The position numbers and the translations under genes are program-made. A stretch of DNA of 53,338 nt, taken from positions 1 through 53,338 of the forward strand of contig JBIJCF010000019.1 of the NCBI GenBank assembly GCA_044344795.1, written 5' to 3'. A model generated the notes under the pieces. It had not been told where the DNA came from, ran no database searches, and saw only the letters and a list, made by a program, of their open reading frames with translations. The number at the start of each line of letters is the position of its first letter. Position 1 is the first letter of the stretch. This DNA comes from GCA-2737665 sp044344795 (GTDB lineage Bacteria; Bacteroidota; Bacteroidia; Palsa-965). Below are positions 43,420-52,180 of the stretch, in pieces.

Positions 43420-43569
43420 TCACAGCAACTCCGCCTTCTGTTCCGTCTTCTTCAATCTGCTTAAATCGTAACCAAGATTTGTAACTCGCGGAGTAATTTA
43501 ACTACAAGAGGAGTCGTTCATAATGTTAGAGCGGCTCTAAATTCACAAATAATTGCGCGAGGGGTGTCC
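43420..43569 (-). pseudogene. blc: Decayed 3' fragment of a lipocalin (Blc) gene
   Basis: The minus-strand frame of 50 codons reads GHPSRNYL-stop-I-stop-SRSN, then IMNDSSCS-stop-ITPRVTNLGYDLSRLKKT. It aligns without gaps with the C-terminus of the intact lipocalin at 47050-47565 (GHPSRDYLWILSRTP ... IMNDSTYSAITARVKNIGY ... DLSRLKKT). Three in-frame stops replace W/L/A positions, so it is non-functional. The 5' part is missing; the fragment abuts the end of the plsC-like gene at 43576. It also extends seven codons beyond the intact protein's aligned end. Similarity at DNA and protein level shows true relationship, not chance. Confidence 0.85.
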
Positions 43570-43575
43570 AATAAA

Positions 43576-44214
43576 TTAATGCGTCTCTACTGACAACGCC
43601 CGAATGGCCGCTTCCACTTCTTGAACGATTCCGTCTATGTCACGCGACTTGCACTTTCGCGGATCTCCCACTACAACAAGCGAATTAAACGGAATTAGCA
43701 GCGCTTCTCCCTTCGGAAGACTCTTACCAAGCCCTTTCATAAACACGGGAATATAATGTACGCCCGGGTGACGATCAAGTAATATTCCTATGCCGCGCTT
43801 GAATTTCTGAAACTTCTCGGGCTCTCCTCGCGAGCCCTCTGGAAACAAAATCAACGAGTGCCCCTTATCCAATTGTTCGCTCATCAATTCAATCGGATCA
43901 GGGCCGGCCTCTCCCTGCTTAGGTCTACTCCTCGGAATCAAAATGGCATTAACAAAAAACCGAGTAAAGAATGCGCGAATAGGAGACTGCCCGAAGTAGT
44001 CGCCCGCTGCAATCGGATGTGTTTTGGCTATCATTCGCGGAGAACAGGCCGACATTAGTGCCATTGTATCCAAGTGGCTGTTGTGATTTGCGACGAGAAC
44101 AAACTGGGGCACCTTCTTAATTGCTTCGCGATTACGATAAACAACGCCCACGATAACTTTAAGAAAGCCGCGCATTAATACACAGTAAAGTAGCGAAAGA
44201 ATCAGGCGCTTCAT
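43576..44214 (-). CDS. PlsC-family acyltransferase
   Basis: 212 residues. Lysophospholipid acyltransferase family: NHNSHLD (H-x4-D catalytic motif) and FPEGSRGEP (EGSR motif), with a hydrophobic N-terminus (LILSLLYCVLMRGFLKVIVG). It is the last gene of a four-gene phospholipid operon and overlaps the preceding cdsA by 4 bp (ATGA). I infer acylation of glycerol-3-phosphate or lysophosphatidate. It differs from the PlsC at 41412 in length and context; the acceptor could differ too. The opposite-strand ORFs are shadows. Confidence 0.88.
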   Translation of the reverse strand: MKRLILSLLYCVLMRGFLKVIVGVVYRNREAIKKVPQFVLVANHNSHLDTMALMSACSPRMIAKTHPIAAGDYFGQSPIRAFFTRFFVNAILIPRSRPKQGEAGPDPIELMSEQLDKGHSLILFPEGSRGEPEKFQKFKRGIGILLDRHPGVHYIPVFMKGLGKSLPKGEALLIPFNSLVVVGDPRKCKSRDIDGIVQEVEAAIRALSVETH

Positions 44215-45194
44215 TTATTCAGATAATACATTTGAAAAACAATGTGAAAGAATACGGGAGCCGTGATTGCTAGTGAATCAATGCGATCAAGAATTCCACC
44301 GTGTCCGGGAATTATATCGCCAGTGTCTTTCTTTCCAATGTCGCGCTTGATCGCAGAGACAACAACATCTCCGATAAATCCTGAGCATGCAATTAAACCG
44401 CTTACCACCATGGCTTCAATTGCTGTAAGTGGTGTTAGAAAATGCAATAAATATCCTACAATAGCAGAGGTAACAACTCCCCCCACGAATCCTTCCCACG
44501 TTTTGTTCGGACTGATTTTCGGGAGTATCTTAATATGTCCTAAAAGTTTTCCCCAAGTAAATTGGAATACGTCATTCATCTCGGTGATGAACACAATAAA
44601 TAATAATAATCCTCTTCCTCCTGCATTGAATCCCTCGAGCGGAGGTAAGGTGAGCATGAAAGCGAGGTGACTTATTCCGAAAACCGTAAACATTAGTTGT
44701 GTGGGCAAAACACTCATTGACCTAGAAATGCCCTCTGTTGTTCCCTGTAAAATCAGCATGAAGGGGATCCAAATAAACATGAAAACCGGAATGAATGTCA
44801 AAAACAAATTGTGCCATCCTTTATAAGCTAAAAAATATTGAACCGGAATTGCAAGGTAACACCAGATTAAAACGCGACGATCTTCGTCTCTCACGTTTTT
44901 ACTAATAGAGGCCAATTCGCGGAGCGCCATGAAGGATAACAAGCCAAATGCGACAAAAGAAATTATCGGATTGAAAACTGTAGCTGCGACGAAAATAGTT
45001 GCCATCATCCACCAAGATCTGGTTCTTTGCTTGAGCTCCGCAAGATTCGCCTGTGGATTGATCTTTCCCCAAATGAAAAAAAGAAGCGTGGCAAAAATCA
45101 GAATTCCGAATATCAACCCGACAACAATCATCACCTCCGGATTTGAAGAAAACTTTTCGATGTTATCACTGAAAAATGAAAATACCTTGTTCAT
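44211..45194 (-). CDS. cdsA: Phosphatidate cytidylyltransferase
   Basis: 327 residues. Makes CDP-diacylglycerol from phosphatidate and CTP (EC 2.7.7.41) in the inner membrane. About eight TM helices; the family signatures are visible: SPNKTWEGFVGGVVTSAIVG (core), VVVSAIKRDIGKKDTGDIIP (S-x8-D region) and GHGGILDRIDSLAITAPVFF (C-terminal CTP transferase motif, with G-x-G-G-x-D-R-x-D-S). Residues 1-40 include one extra N-terminal TM (VMIVVGLIFGILIFATLLFF). Sits between the CDP-alcohol transferase and the PlsC, so the operon supplies both precursor and user of CDP-DAG. Confidence 0.93.
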   Translation of the reverse strand: MNKVFSFFSDNIEKFSSNPEVMIVVGLIFGILIFATLLFFIWGKINPQANLAELKQRTRSWWMMATIFVAATVFNPIISFVAFGLLSFMALRELASISKNVRDEDRRVLIWCYLAIPVQYFLAYKGWHNLFLTFIPVFMFIWIPFMLILQGTTEGISRSMSVLPTQLMFTVFGISHLAFMLTLPPLEGFNAGGRGLLLFIVFITEMNDVFQFTWGKLLGHIKILPKISPNKTWEGFVGGVVTSAIVGYLLHFLTPLTAIEAMVVSGLIACSGFIGDVVVSAIKRDIGKKDTGDIIPGHGGILDRIDSLAITAPVFFHIVFQMYYLNK

Positions 45195-45195
45195 C

Positions 45196-45795
45196 TTAAC
45201 TTGATTTTAAAGATTTAGAAATCCGGATTGATGTGCTAAGGACCAGCAACGCTGATGCGCATGAGAAAATGTGGCTGCTGTAGTTCAAAATTCCATCATT
45301 AAAGTATGCTATCAAACAAAACAATCCCAACAAGAGCGCGCGATCACTTTTTCCCATTGGCCCATCGTAGCGACGCTCCCCGCTCATCACTTTTCCCATT
45401 ACACCGGCAAACTCGTTGATCACCGCGAGAAATATAAATACAAACAAAACCGATTGATTTACATTAACCAATTGGAACAGCGGGACGAAAATAAACAAGT
45501 CGGAAAAGATGTCCCCAAGTTCATTGAGTAACTCTCCGGCCTTACTTTGCTGATTGTATTTACGCGCCATCATCCCATCAAGAGCATTGATTGCCATTCG
45601 CACAAATAGAACTATCGGAGTCAACGCCAGCATGTATCCGGAAGGATGATACCAGAACGCTACTCCCGAGAGCGCGGAAAGAATTATTCCACTCCAAGTA
45701 ATTCCGTTTGCCGTAACGCCCATTCTATGCAGCAATTGAAGAACCGGGAGAAGAAACGCCTGGAACTTAGGTTTGATTTTATATACTGAAATCAT
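45196..45795 (-). CDS. CDP-alcohol phosphatidyltransferase
   Basis: 199 residues, six TM helices. Contains the family motif DGxxARx8G as DGMMARKYNQQSKAG (near residue 75), followed by ELLNELGDIFSD. Compared with the canonical D-G-x2-A-R-x8-G-x3-D-x3-D, the third acidic position is Asn (LLN), while the next two Asp are present four residues apart. The family joins CDP-DAG and an alcohol (glycerol-3-P, serine, inositol-P) in the membrane. Which alcohol is used cannot be told; PgsA-type or an unusual subfamily is possible. Upstream of cdsA by 1 bp. Confidence 0.88.
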   Translation of the reverse strand: MISVYKIKPKFQAFLLPVLQLLHRMGVTANGITWSGIILSALSGVAFWYHPSGYMLALTPIVLFVRMAINALDGMMARKYNQQSKAGELLNELGDIFSDLFIFVPLFQLVNVNQSVLFVFIFLAVINEFAGVMGKVMSGERRYDGPMGKSDRALLLGLFCLIAYFNDGILNYSSHIFSCASALLVLSTSIRISKSLKSS

Positions 45796-46634
45796 AAAAC
45801 TCCATTGGGTTTTTGCTTCTGAAACGGATCCAGCGCGGGCCTCGTTCGCGCTGCCTCCTCCGTAAATTTCCCGTTACGGATAAAGTGAAATATCTGCGAG
45901 CCTATTAGATCAAAGTCGTGGTACATTTCATCATGGTTGTTCACCGTAAAAAGGTAGTCATCACACTGTTGCTTTCTTCCCTCCACTGTCCAGTCCAGAG
46001 GCCCCAATTGCATGGCAGACTTTTTATGATTCCTGATTAATCGAGTGGCACGACTTTCTATTATTATCCCTATGTCGATTGCGCTATCATTAATTATCGG
46101 CTCATACGGGATCGTTGAGAATTCGCGCACGATATCGCCTTCCAGCCAACGCACAATCACATGCAGATCTTTATCGAGTGCGTATGGTGCACGCTCCTGC
46201 AAAGGGCTCCTGTCGTAAATAATTGATGCTATATTGTTTTTCGGGTTCCTCTGTAACCATCTGTTAATTGTCCAAGAGCCAATGATATAGCTGAATACAT
46301 GAAGCTTTTTGTATTCCTTGAGCTTATAACGTGTGATGAATTGGTCCAGGTTATCTACGCATGCATTAAGAGAGTCGCGACTGATATACGAGGGAATAAA
46401 CAAATCATATCCTTTACCGCTGAAATACTTGGCAATGTCTTCTACCCCTTCCGCTCGCGAACCGAAACCCGGAATAATCAATAAAGCTTCCTTGCTGGAA
46501 CGAACCGTTGAGTCCTTCTCAATAATATTATACCCGTTCTTCGGGCAGCCATCTCTACCAGCTCCGGTCAGGGATACAATTATCACAAAGGCGATAGAGT
46601 AAACAGAAAGTAATCTTAGGGTGTTACGAAACAT
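45792..46634 (-). CDS. Probable alpha/beta-hydrolase-like exported protein
   Basis: 280 residues. Hydrophobic N-terminus (LSVYSIAFVIIVSLTGAG, possible signal). Hydrolase-like start of the fold: LLIIPGFGSRAEGVEDIAKY ... YDLFIPSYISRD. The nucleophile elbow reads HVFSYIIGSW, without the G-x-S-x-G pattern; later segments WLEGDIVREF and HDEMYHDFDLIG could hold the acid and His. No family is certain. It is the first gene of the phospholipid operon (overlapping the next start by 4 bp, ATGA), so a role on lipids or in their turnover is suggested by context only. Confidence 0.6.
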   Translation of the reverse strand: MFRNTLRLLSVYSIAFVIIVSLTGAGRDGCPKNGYNIIEKDSTVRSSKEALLIIPGFGSRAEGVEDIAKYFSGKGYDLFIPSYISRDSLNACVDNLDQFITRYKLKEYKKLHVFSYIIGSWTINRWLQRNPKNNIASIIYDRSPLQERAPYALDKDLHVIVRWLEGDIVREFSTIPYEPIINDSAIDIGIIIESRATRLIRNHKKSAMQLGPLDWTVEGRKQQCDDYLFTVNNHDEMYHDFDLIGSQIFHFIRNGKFTEEAARTRPALDPFQKQKPNGVL

Positions 46635-47049
46635 ATCGAACTACTTCAATGCTTTTACAGATCATTCCTTCCGTGCTTCTTATGCAGCTTAAATAAAATC
46701 TTTTCTGGGAGTCAATATTAGAATTTATTCATTAACTCCGCAGCAAAAACCCTCTCGGTGATTCATCAATTAGTTTGCTGTATTTGTCGGGAATGTTCGT
46801 TTTATAAATTTGAGTTTAACTTAATTCATTTATTATTTAAGCTTTTCGACTACGCTATGAATAGCAAGTTAGCACATAAATTGAACCTGCAAAAGAATTA
46901 TAGGTGTAGCAGAAGTTCTGCGCACCCCAAAACTAAGGTTGGCAGGATAATATGATGCTAAAAGCAACCAAGAACGGATGAGCGTACCCCAAATAGAGAG
47001 GAGAAAACATGCGGGGCGCCGACACTGCGCCTAATCAAAAGCGAACCAA
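46635..47049. other. Intergenic stretch with no gene I can support
   Basis: 415 bp between the 5' end of the phospholipid operon and the 3' end of the lipocalin gene. AT-rich, with several short ORFs on both strands but none with a recognisable protein or homology to neighbours. No hairpin followed by a U tract was seen. The promoter of the operon to the left should lie near its left end (46640-46690). Confidence 0.5.
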
Positions 47050-47565
47050 TCAGATGTGTGTCGTCTTTTTCAGACGGCTTAAATCGTATCCAATATTTTT
47101 AACACGCGCAGTAATTGCACTATAAGTAGAATCGTTCATAATTGGAGTGCGACTCAGAATCCACAAGTAATCGCGCGATGGATGACCAACAACAGCATAC
47201 TGATATTCTTTGTCCAAATCAATAATCCAGTAATCTGCTTTGAACGGCCAGAAGAATTGCACCTTTAACTTGGCATTGCCTGAACCCTCCACGGGAAATG
47301 CTTTGCCAGTTATATCACTCACTTCTCCATTTTTCAAACAACGATTGTACACGGTGATGTAACCTTCTTTTGTAACGGTGTATTCCGCCGTTGTGCACGA
47401 ACACCCTTTCTGTGCGCTAATGGGAAACGAAGCGATTTCATACCACTTACCGGCATACTTATTAATATCAACGCTAGAAACGACAGGCAAATCGGAAGAG
47501 GAACCGCAACCTAAAAATGAAAACATAAGAACGAAAAGTGAGATTGGGGGAACTAAATATTTCAT
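47050..47565 (-). CDS. blc: Outer-membrane lipocalin (Blc-like lipoprotein)
   Basis: 171 residues. Lipoprotein signal with lipobox FLGC (ends VLMFSFLGC), then SSSDL. Lipocalin signature GKWYEIASFP (G-x-W motif, residues about 44-53), eight-strand barrel segments (TTAEYTVTKEGYITVYNRCL; KVQFFWPFKADYWIIDLDKE; YAVVGHPSRDYLWILSRTP) and the R-LKK end. Blc-type lipocalins bind lysophospholipids or fatty acids at the outer membrane and respond to membrane stress. A decayed relative lies at 43420-43569. It follows msrA by 3 bp, so the two form a stress-related operon. Confidence 0.93.
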   Translation of the reverse strand: MKYLVPPISLFVLMFSFLGCGSSSDLPVVSSVDINKYAGKWYEIASFPISAQKGCSCTTAEYTVTKEGYITVYNRCLKNGEVSDITGKAFPVEGSGNAKLKVQFFWPFKADYWIIDLDKEYQYAVVGHPSRDYLWILSRTPIMNDSTYSAITARVKNIGYDLSRLKKTTHI

Positions 47566-47568
47566 ACG

Positions 47569-48222
47569 CTATTTCTTTAAACGATCTGCGAAAACCTTGC
47601 GGACCTTGTCCACCTTAGGCTTCACCACATATACACAATACGGCTGAGAACTATTTTGTGCATAATAGTTCTGGTGATAATCTTCTGCTTTGTAAAACGC
47701 ACTTGCCTGTGTAACCTCGGTAACAATTGGAGCAGAAAATGCGCCGGACTCGTTGAGTTTCTTCTTGTAATATTCCGCCTTCTGTTTTTGATTTTCATCA
47801 TGATAAAAAACTGCCGACCGATATTGCGTGCCCACATCATTTCCCTGACGATTCAAAGTTGTAGGATCATGCGTTTGCCAGAACACCTCCAGAATTTCAT
47901 CGAAGGAAATTTTATTAGTATCAAATACTATTCTAGCCACCTCTGCGTGACCTGTTGTTCCTTCGCACACTTGTTTGTACGTGGGATTCAACACTTGACC
48001 GCCCATGTATCCGGAAGTGACACTCACTACGCCATCTAATTGCAAAAATACGGCCTCCACACACCAGAAGCACCCCGCTCCAAGTGTTGCAGTATCCAAA
48101 ACAGGCGTTGTATTCATAGTCGTTGTAGAATCTTTAGGTGTTGTGATTTTAGTCGTGTCGGTTTGCCCACACGCTTGAAGAAAGAGCAAGTGTAATGCGA
48201 AAATTCCGTGGACTTTTTTCAT
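47569..48222 (-). CDS. msrA: Peptide methionine sulfoxide reductase MsrA, lipoprotein form
   Basis: 217 residues. Reduces methionine-S-sulfoxide in proteins (EC 1.8.4.11). Active-site motif GAGCFWCVEAVF near residue 50 with catalytic Cys, GTQYRSAVFYHDENQ, and the C-terminal ...HQNYYAQNSSQPYCVYVVKP segment with a second Cys. The N-terminus (MKKVHGIFALHLLFLQAC, lipobox LQAC) and a Thr-rich linker (TTKITTPKDSTTTMNTTPV) make it a lipoprotein, so the enzyme acts in the envelope, not in the cytosol. First gene of the msrA-blc operon. TAACTTGG sits 4 nt before the start. Divergent from the PrsW-like gene. Confidence 0.95.
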   Translation of the reverse strand: MKKVHGIFALHLLFLQACGQTDTTKITTPKDSTTTMNTTPVLDTATLGAGCFWCVEAVFLQLDGVVSVTSGYMGGQVLNPTYKQVCEGTTGHAEVARIVFDTNKISFDEILEVFWQTHDPTTLNRQGNDVGTQYRSAVFYHDENQKQKAEYYKKKLNESGAFSAPIVTEVTQASAFYKAEDYHQNYYAQNSSQPYCVYVVKPKVDKVRKVFADRLKK

Positions 48223-48256
48223 ACTACCAAGTTAAGGTATTCGTGAGGGAAATGAA

Positions 48257-50455
48257 ATGTCTTTACCAATCATTAACAAACGGACGCACGGTTTGTTGCG
48301 CGAATTGCGAATACCGCATCTGCTTCCGTTCTTTGCAGCAGTGAGCTTCTACGCCGTCATCCTGATTTGGCTGGCTATCATGCTGGTTTCTTTTCTGATT
48401 CAACATATCAGGGAAGGTATTCGCATTCACCGCAAGCCTTACGATCTCGGAGCATGGAATCTTCCGGTGTACAGTGGCATCTTGTTGTTTGTCGTGTGGG
48501 GAATTTTTCATTTCGCCAAATACGAGCCACAGTTCTCAGACGCGGAAGAACAAATCAAGTTTGGGACCCGTACCAATCAGCCCTGGTTGCAAACCCAAGG
48601 CTACTCTGAACTAATCGAACAACACCCCGATTCACTGGAATTACATTTTCTACGTATCGACACGTACTTCAAACAAAACGAAAAGGCCGCCGCCGATCCC
48701 GGCATTGGAGCTTATAATCGTGAAGGGGTGGACATCTTCATGCACTACACGGAACTCACCGAAAGCGCTGATGCACAACAACGCGATCTCGGAAATTTAA
48801 TGTTGGCATTTTGGTACATACGCCGTCCGGGGCATGATTACGATAATGCTGCTTTGCATTTAAAACAAATCAAACAACAGTGTTTGAAATATTACAATTA
48901 TGCTGCAGGTGAAATCATGTCCAATCACCTGAATGTTGCTGATGCCATTACCTATTACCAAAAAGAAATTTCATGCAACGGCTATACACACGGCGCCTGG
49001 AGAGGTTTGAGCTTGCTGTATTATCGCATGAACAATAACGATTCCATTGTATCATTAATAGATAATCCGCGTGCAGAAGATCATGTGCATCCCGAAATAA
49101 AATCGCAGCACTATTTCAAAACAGGAAATATTCTAATGTTCTATGTGGTGCATTTTGAAGAAGGCATGAGTCATTTGCATGTGTGGGGACTTGTTACGGC
49201 CATTATTGCAGCGTTTGTGTGGATGCTGTATTTGAAGCGTTTGAATTTTCTATCTGCCATGAAGTGGCCGCTGTATGTGTATGCAGTGCTTACCGGAGCC
49301 GCACTCTCTGTGTTGTGCTGGATTTTTTATGCGGTGTACAATTACACATTCGGATTCGATCTGAACGGAGAATTACTCAACGATTTTTTGTATTGCTTTT
49401 TAGGCGTCGGAGTTATCGAAGAGCTGGTTAAGGTTGCTGCGTTTGTGGTTCTTTTTATTTACAGCAAACAACTGCGCACTGCGGCAGATTACATGATAGT
49501 GGCATGTTGTGCGGGACTTGGATTTTCTTTGTTTGAAAATGTATTGTATTCTTCCGTTGAAGGATTGGATGTAATTTTTTCGCGCACCTTAACCGCATCT
49601 GTTGCACACATGGTTTCAAGCGCCATTGTTGCATATGGATTTATATTATGGAAATTCCGGTGGTTAACGCGCATATGGATAGTTCCCATATGTTTTGTTA
49701 TTGCAGCGCTCGTGCATGGCTTTTACGACTTCTGGTTGTTGAATCCTTCGGTGCAACAATTCAGCATTATAACATTCGTGTTCTTTTTGATGGAGATTTT
49801 ATTGTTCACTTCGTTATTGAATAATGCACTAAATCAGTCTGCACCCAAAACAATTTCACAACGCGAACTCGCTTTTGACGGTGCACGTAATGCAGGTTTA
49901 CTTTCCGGGGGATTGATTTTGATTTTCCTTATTCAATACATCGGCATGTGCGCTGTTTACGGAAGCAACTACGGAGAACAAGTGCTTACCGCTTCGTTTG
50001 TTTCGGGAAGCTATCTCGTGTTTTTTCTCTCTATTCGTTTGTCGTCTATTGACATTGCTCCGGGCGTGTGGAATAAAATCGATTTTTATTCCGGCTTGTT
50101 GCCCGCTGCATTTTTCAGCGGCACGGGTAATAATTACAATGCACTGGTCGGGACAACTTTTGTTTTCGGTCCACACGAATATTCACAACGCTTGTCAGCA
50201 CATCTTCCATTCGTTGGAAAAATATCGCGACGAGTGCGCATCAAAGGCGACTTTCATTGGTTTGAGGTTATTCCTGAGCCGGCATTAACCATTGAAGGCA
50301 TTTATGCAGATAAGCTTTACATCAAAACACATATTGATCAATCAGAAATTGTTCCCGGAAACAAAACGATTGTTCGCGTGTTCGTTCCCACACCTGCTGC
50401 ATCCGGTAGCGGAAAAAAATCGTTGGTGTTTTACGATTTGGCTGTGGCAACTTGA
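48257..50455 (+). CDS. PrsW-family glutamic intramembrane protease with N-terminal helical-repeat domain
   Basis: 732 residues, well over the usual 200-400 of PrsW. The core, about residues 350-520, has the family motifs: VIEELVKV (near 385), GFSLFENVLYS (near 428), HMVSSAIVAYG (near 450) and HGFYDFW (near 487), the conserved Glu and His of the membrane active site. Before it come two TM helices (about 15-80) and a soluble helical region with TPR-like packing (about 100-290: HPDSLELHFLRIDTYFKQNE ...). After it come more TMs and a beta-rich domain (about 600-732). PrsW cleaves anti-sigma factors in Bacillus; the substrate is unknown here. The last 25 bp overlap the convergent MFS gene. Confidence 0.82.
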   Translation: MSLPIINKRTHGLLRELRIPHLLPFFAAVSFYAVILIWLAIMLVSFLIQHIREGIRIHRKPYDLGAWNLPVYSGILLFVVWGIFHFAKYEPQFSDAEEQIKFGTRTNQPWLQTQGYSELIEQHPDSLELHFLRIDTYFKQNEKAAADPGIGAYNREGVDIFMHYTELTESADAQQRDLGNLMLAFWYIRRPGHDYDNAALHLKQIKQQCLKYYNYAAGEIMSNHLNVADAITYYQKEISCNGYTHGAWRGLSLLYYRMNNNDSIVSLIDNPRAEDHVHPEIKSQHYFKTGNILMFYVVHFEEGMSHLHVWGLVTAIIAAFVWMLYLKRLNFLSAMKWPLYVYAVLTGAALSVLCWIFYAVYNYTFGFDLNGELLNDFLYCFLGVGVIEELVKVAAFVVLFIYSKQLRTAADYMIVACCAGLGFSLFENVLYSSVEGLDVIFSRTLTASVAHMVSSAIVAYGFILWKFRWLTRIWIVPICFVIAALVHGFYDFWLLNPSVQQFSIITFVFFLMEILLFTSLLNNALNQSAPKTISQRELAFDGARNAGLLSGGLILIFLIQYIGMCAVYGSNYGEQVLTASFVSGSYLVFFLSIRLSSIDIAPGVWNKIDFYSGLLPAAFFSGTGNNYNALVGTTFVFGPHEYSQRLSAHLPFVGKISRRVRIKGDFHWFEVIPEPALTIEGIYADKLYIKTHIDQSEIVPGNKTIVRVFVPTPAASGSGKKSLVFYDLAVAT

Positions 50456-51648
50456 GTTGCCTCCGCCGATTTTACGCTCATCGCTAACGGAATAGCCAAA
50501 AGCCCGGCCACAACTGCCATCCAACCTACATGTTCGTAATGCAATACAGAGCCTCCTGGACCTTCTGCAATCAGCAATCCTCCAAGGAATGATGCGAGTC
50601 CTGAACCCAGTTGTTGCGTAGCTGCATTTAAACTTAAGAATCCTCCACGCTGATGCGGCAATGCTGTTGATGAGATTAACGTTTGTGCAGGAATACCGCG
50701 ACTTCCTCCGAAGATGAACAAGAACGAGGTGATCATCAGCACCGGAATCAAACTCATTGGAGGCAAGTTGGTGATGGCAATAATAGGAAACACCGCCAAC
50801 ACCGATAACCAAGTGAACACACGCAAGCTACCTTGCCGATCAGCCAGCTTTCCCACAACACGCATCACCACAACGCTGCACAATCCTCCCGCCATATAGA
50901 TGTAGCCAATATCTGTTTTGTCCAATCCTACATTTCCCACCATATAATTGGGGATGTATGGAATAATAGAAAAATGCCCGATCATCAGCAAAGCCATTAC
51001 GCCTAGCGCTTTCAAGCGATTCACGCTACTCACAATTTCTTTAATTGTTACCCATGGATTGCGTTTTTTAGCTTCTTCAATATGCCCTGCCAATGAAGGA
51101 ACATATACTGCAATTGCGATCAGCACCAATACACCAAATGCTCCGATAAATGCAAACGGAATGTGCCAACTGAAGTGCGCTGCAACAATGCTGCCCACCG
51201 GAACACCAAGAACCGCTGCTGCAGAAAATCCGGAATAAATTGCTCCCATTGCAGATGCACGACGCTCTAATGGAAACGTATCGCTCACTGTACTTAAAAT
51301 GGATGATGATAAAATACCACCGAACAATCCTGTGAAAATACGCGCCGCCACCATAAAGCCATATCCCGGAGCAATGCCGCACGCAAAGGTTCCCAACACA
51401 AAAAACGTGTACGAAAGGAGTAATACTTTTCTGCGATCGAATCGATCAATAAAAAATGCTCCCAAAAAACTGACAATGCCCGCCGATACATTGTACGATG
51501 CCACCATGATACCGAACTGCGCCGCAGAGATCTTAAAATCTTCCATGAACAGGTTGCTCAACGGCATCATGATCATGAAATCCATGACATGCGTAAATTG
51601 AACAAGAGCAAGTGTTACGAGTAAAAAGCGTTCAGTGGATTTTTTCAT
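50431..51648 (-). CDS. Major facilitator superfamily transporter (DHA1-like)
   Basis: 405 residues from ATG 51648 (MKKSTERFLLVTLALVQFTH); an in-frame start at 51678 is less likely. Twelve TM helices. Motif A is visible as GAFFIDRFDRRKVLLLS, and the family-like N-terminus is DFMIMMPLSNLFMEDFKISA. The central loop AGHIEEAKKRNPWVTIKEIV separates two six-helix halves. The family exchanges drugs, sugars or small solutes for protons; the substrate is unknown. It overlaps the PrsW-like gene tail-to-tail by 25 bp. Confidence 0.88.
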   Translation of the reverse strand: MKKSTERFLLVTLALVQFTHVMDFMIMMPLSNLFMEDFKISAAQFGIMVASYNVSAGIVSFLGAFFIDRFDRRKVLLLSYTFFVLGTFACGIAPGYGFMVAARIFTGLFGGILSSSILSTVSDTFPLERRASAMGAIYSGFSAAAVLGVPVGSIVAAHFSWHIPFAFIGAFGVLVLIAIAVYVPSLAGHIEEAKKRNPWVTIKEIVSSVNRLKALGVMALLMIGHFSIIPYIPNYMVGNVGLDKTDIGYIYMAGGLCSVVVMRVVGKLADRQGSLRVFTWLSVLAVFPIIAITNLPPMSLIPVLMITSFLFIFGGSRGIPAQTLISSTALPHQRGGFLSLNAATQQLGSGLASFLGGLLIAEGPGGSVLHYEHVGWMAVVAGLLAIPLAMSVKSAEATQVATAKS

Positions 51649-51770
51649 AGCGGGAGCGTAAATATATTGGTAAACCAAAGTGGCAAGCTAATTAATCATT
51701 AAATAGCAAAAGTTATACGACGAACACCATAAAACCACGTACCTTTATTAACCCTCTAATCTTCATCCCA

Positions 51771-52097
51771 ATGCAACATTTTCGTACAATCGGAGAGTGG
51801 CTTGATTTTTTACCACCGTCGCTAAAGGAAAAGTCCGTTAACTACATTCTGGATCAACATCCCGAAAACGGTGCAGAAATTCTCAAGACTACCACTACAT
51901 CATTTTTCAAAGCCATACAAGGCGCATTGCTGTGGGACAAAACCACAGAAGGCTCTGCGTATTGGCAACGTCTTGCTGCAATAGATTTTTTCGAAGCCTC
52001 CGCACAAGGCGATTTCACCTTACTACAGCGCTTGCAAAACGGCGAGCTGGAAGAGTATCTGAATCAATCGGATGACGAAGAGCAATGCTATGAGTAA
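51771..52097 (+). CDS. Small acidic protein, unknown
   Basis: 108 residues. ATG 51771. Helical, with RTIGEWLDFLPPSLKEKSVN, TTTSFFKAIQGALLWDKTTE, SAYWQRLAAIDFFEASA and an acidic tail (LEEYLNQSDDEEQCYE). No signal peptide, TM or known domain. The base composition and codon use resemble the neighbours, and it starts after a run of divergent genes, so it is probably real. Function unknown. Confidence 0.6.
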   Translation: MQHFRTIGEWLDFLPPSLKEKSVNYILDQHPENGAEILKTTTTSFFKAIQGALLWDKTTEGSAYWQRLAAIDFFEASAQGDFTLLQRLQNGELEEYLNQSDDEEQCYE

Positions 52098-52180
52098 CGC
52101 CTTAGCTGTAACCAGCTACCATTCGCATAATCGAGTGTCGGTAACGGCTATTTCGCTAAAATCCGGCACCGCGCCATAAT

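Noticed and set aside
46758..46955. 66-codon plus-strand ORF in the 415-bp gap
   Set aside because: No start signal, no recognisable domain, Cys/Lys-rich composition unlike neighbours.
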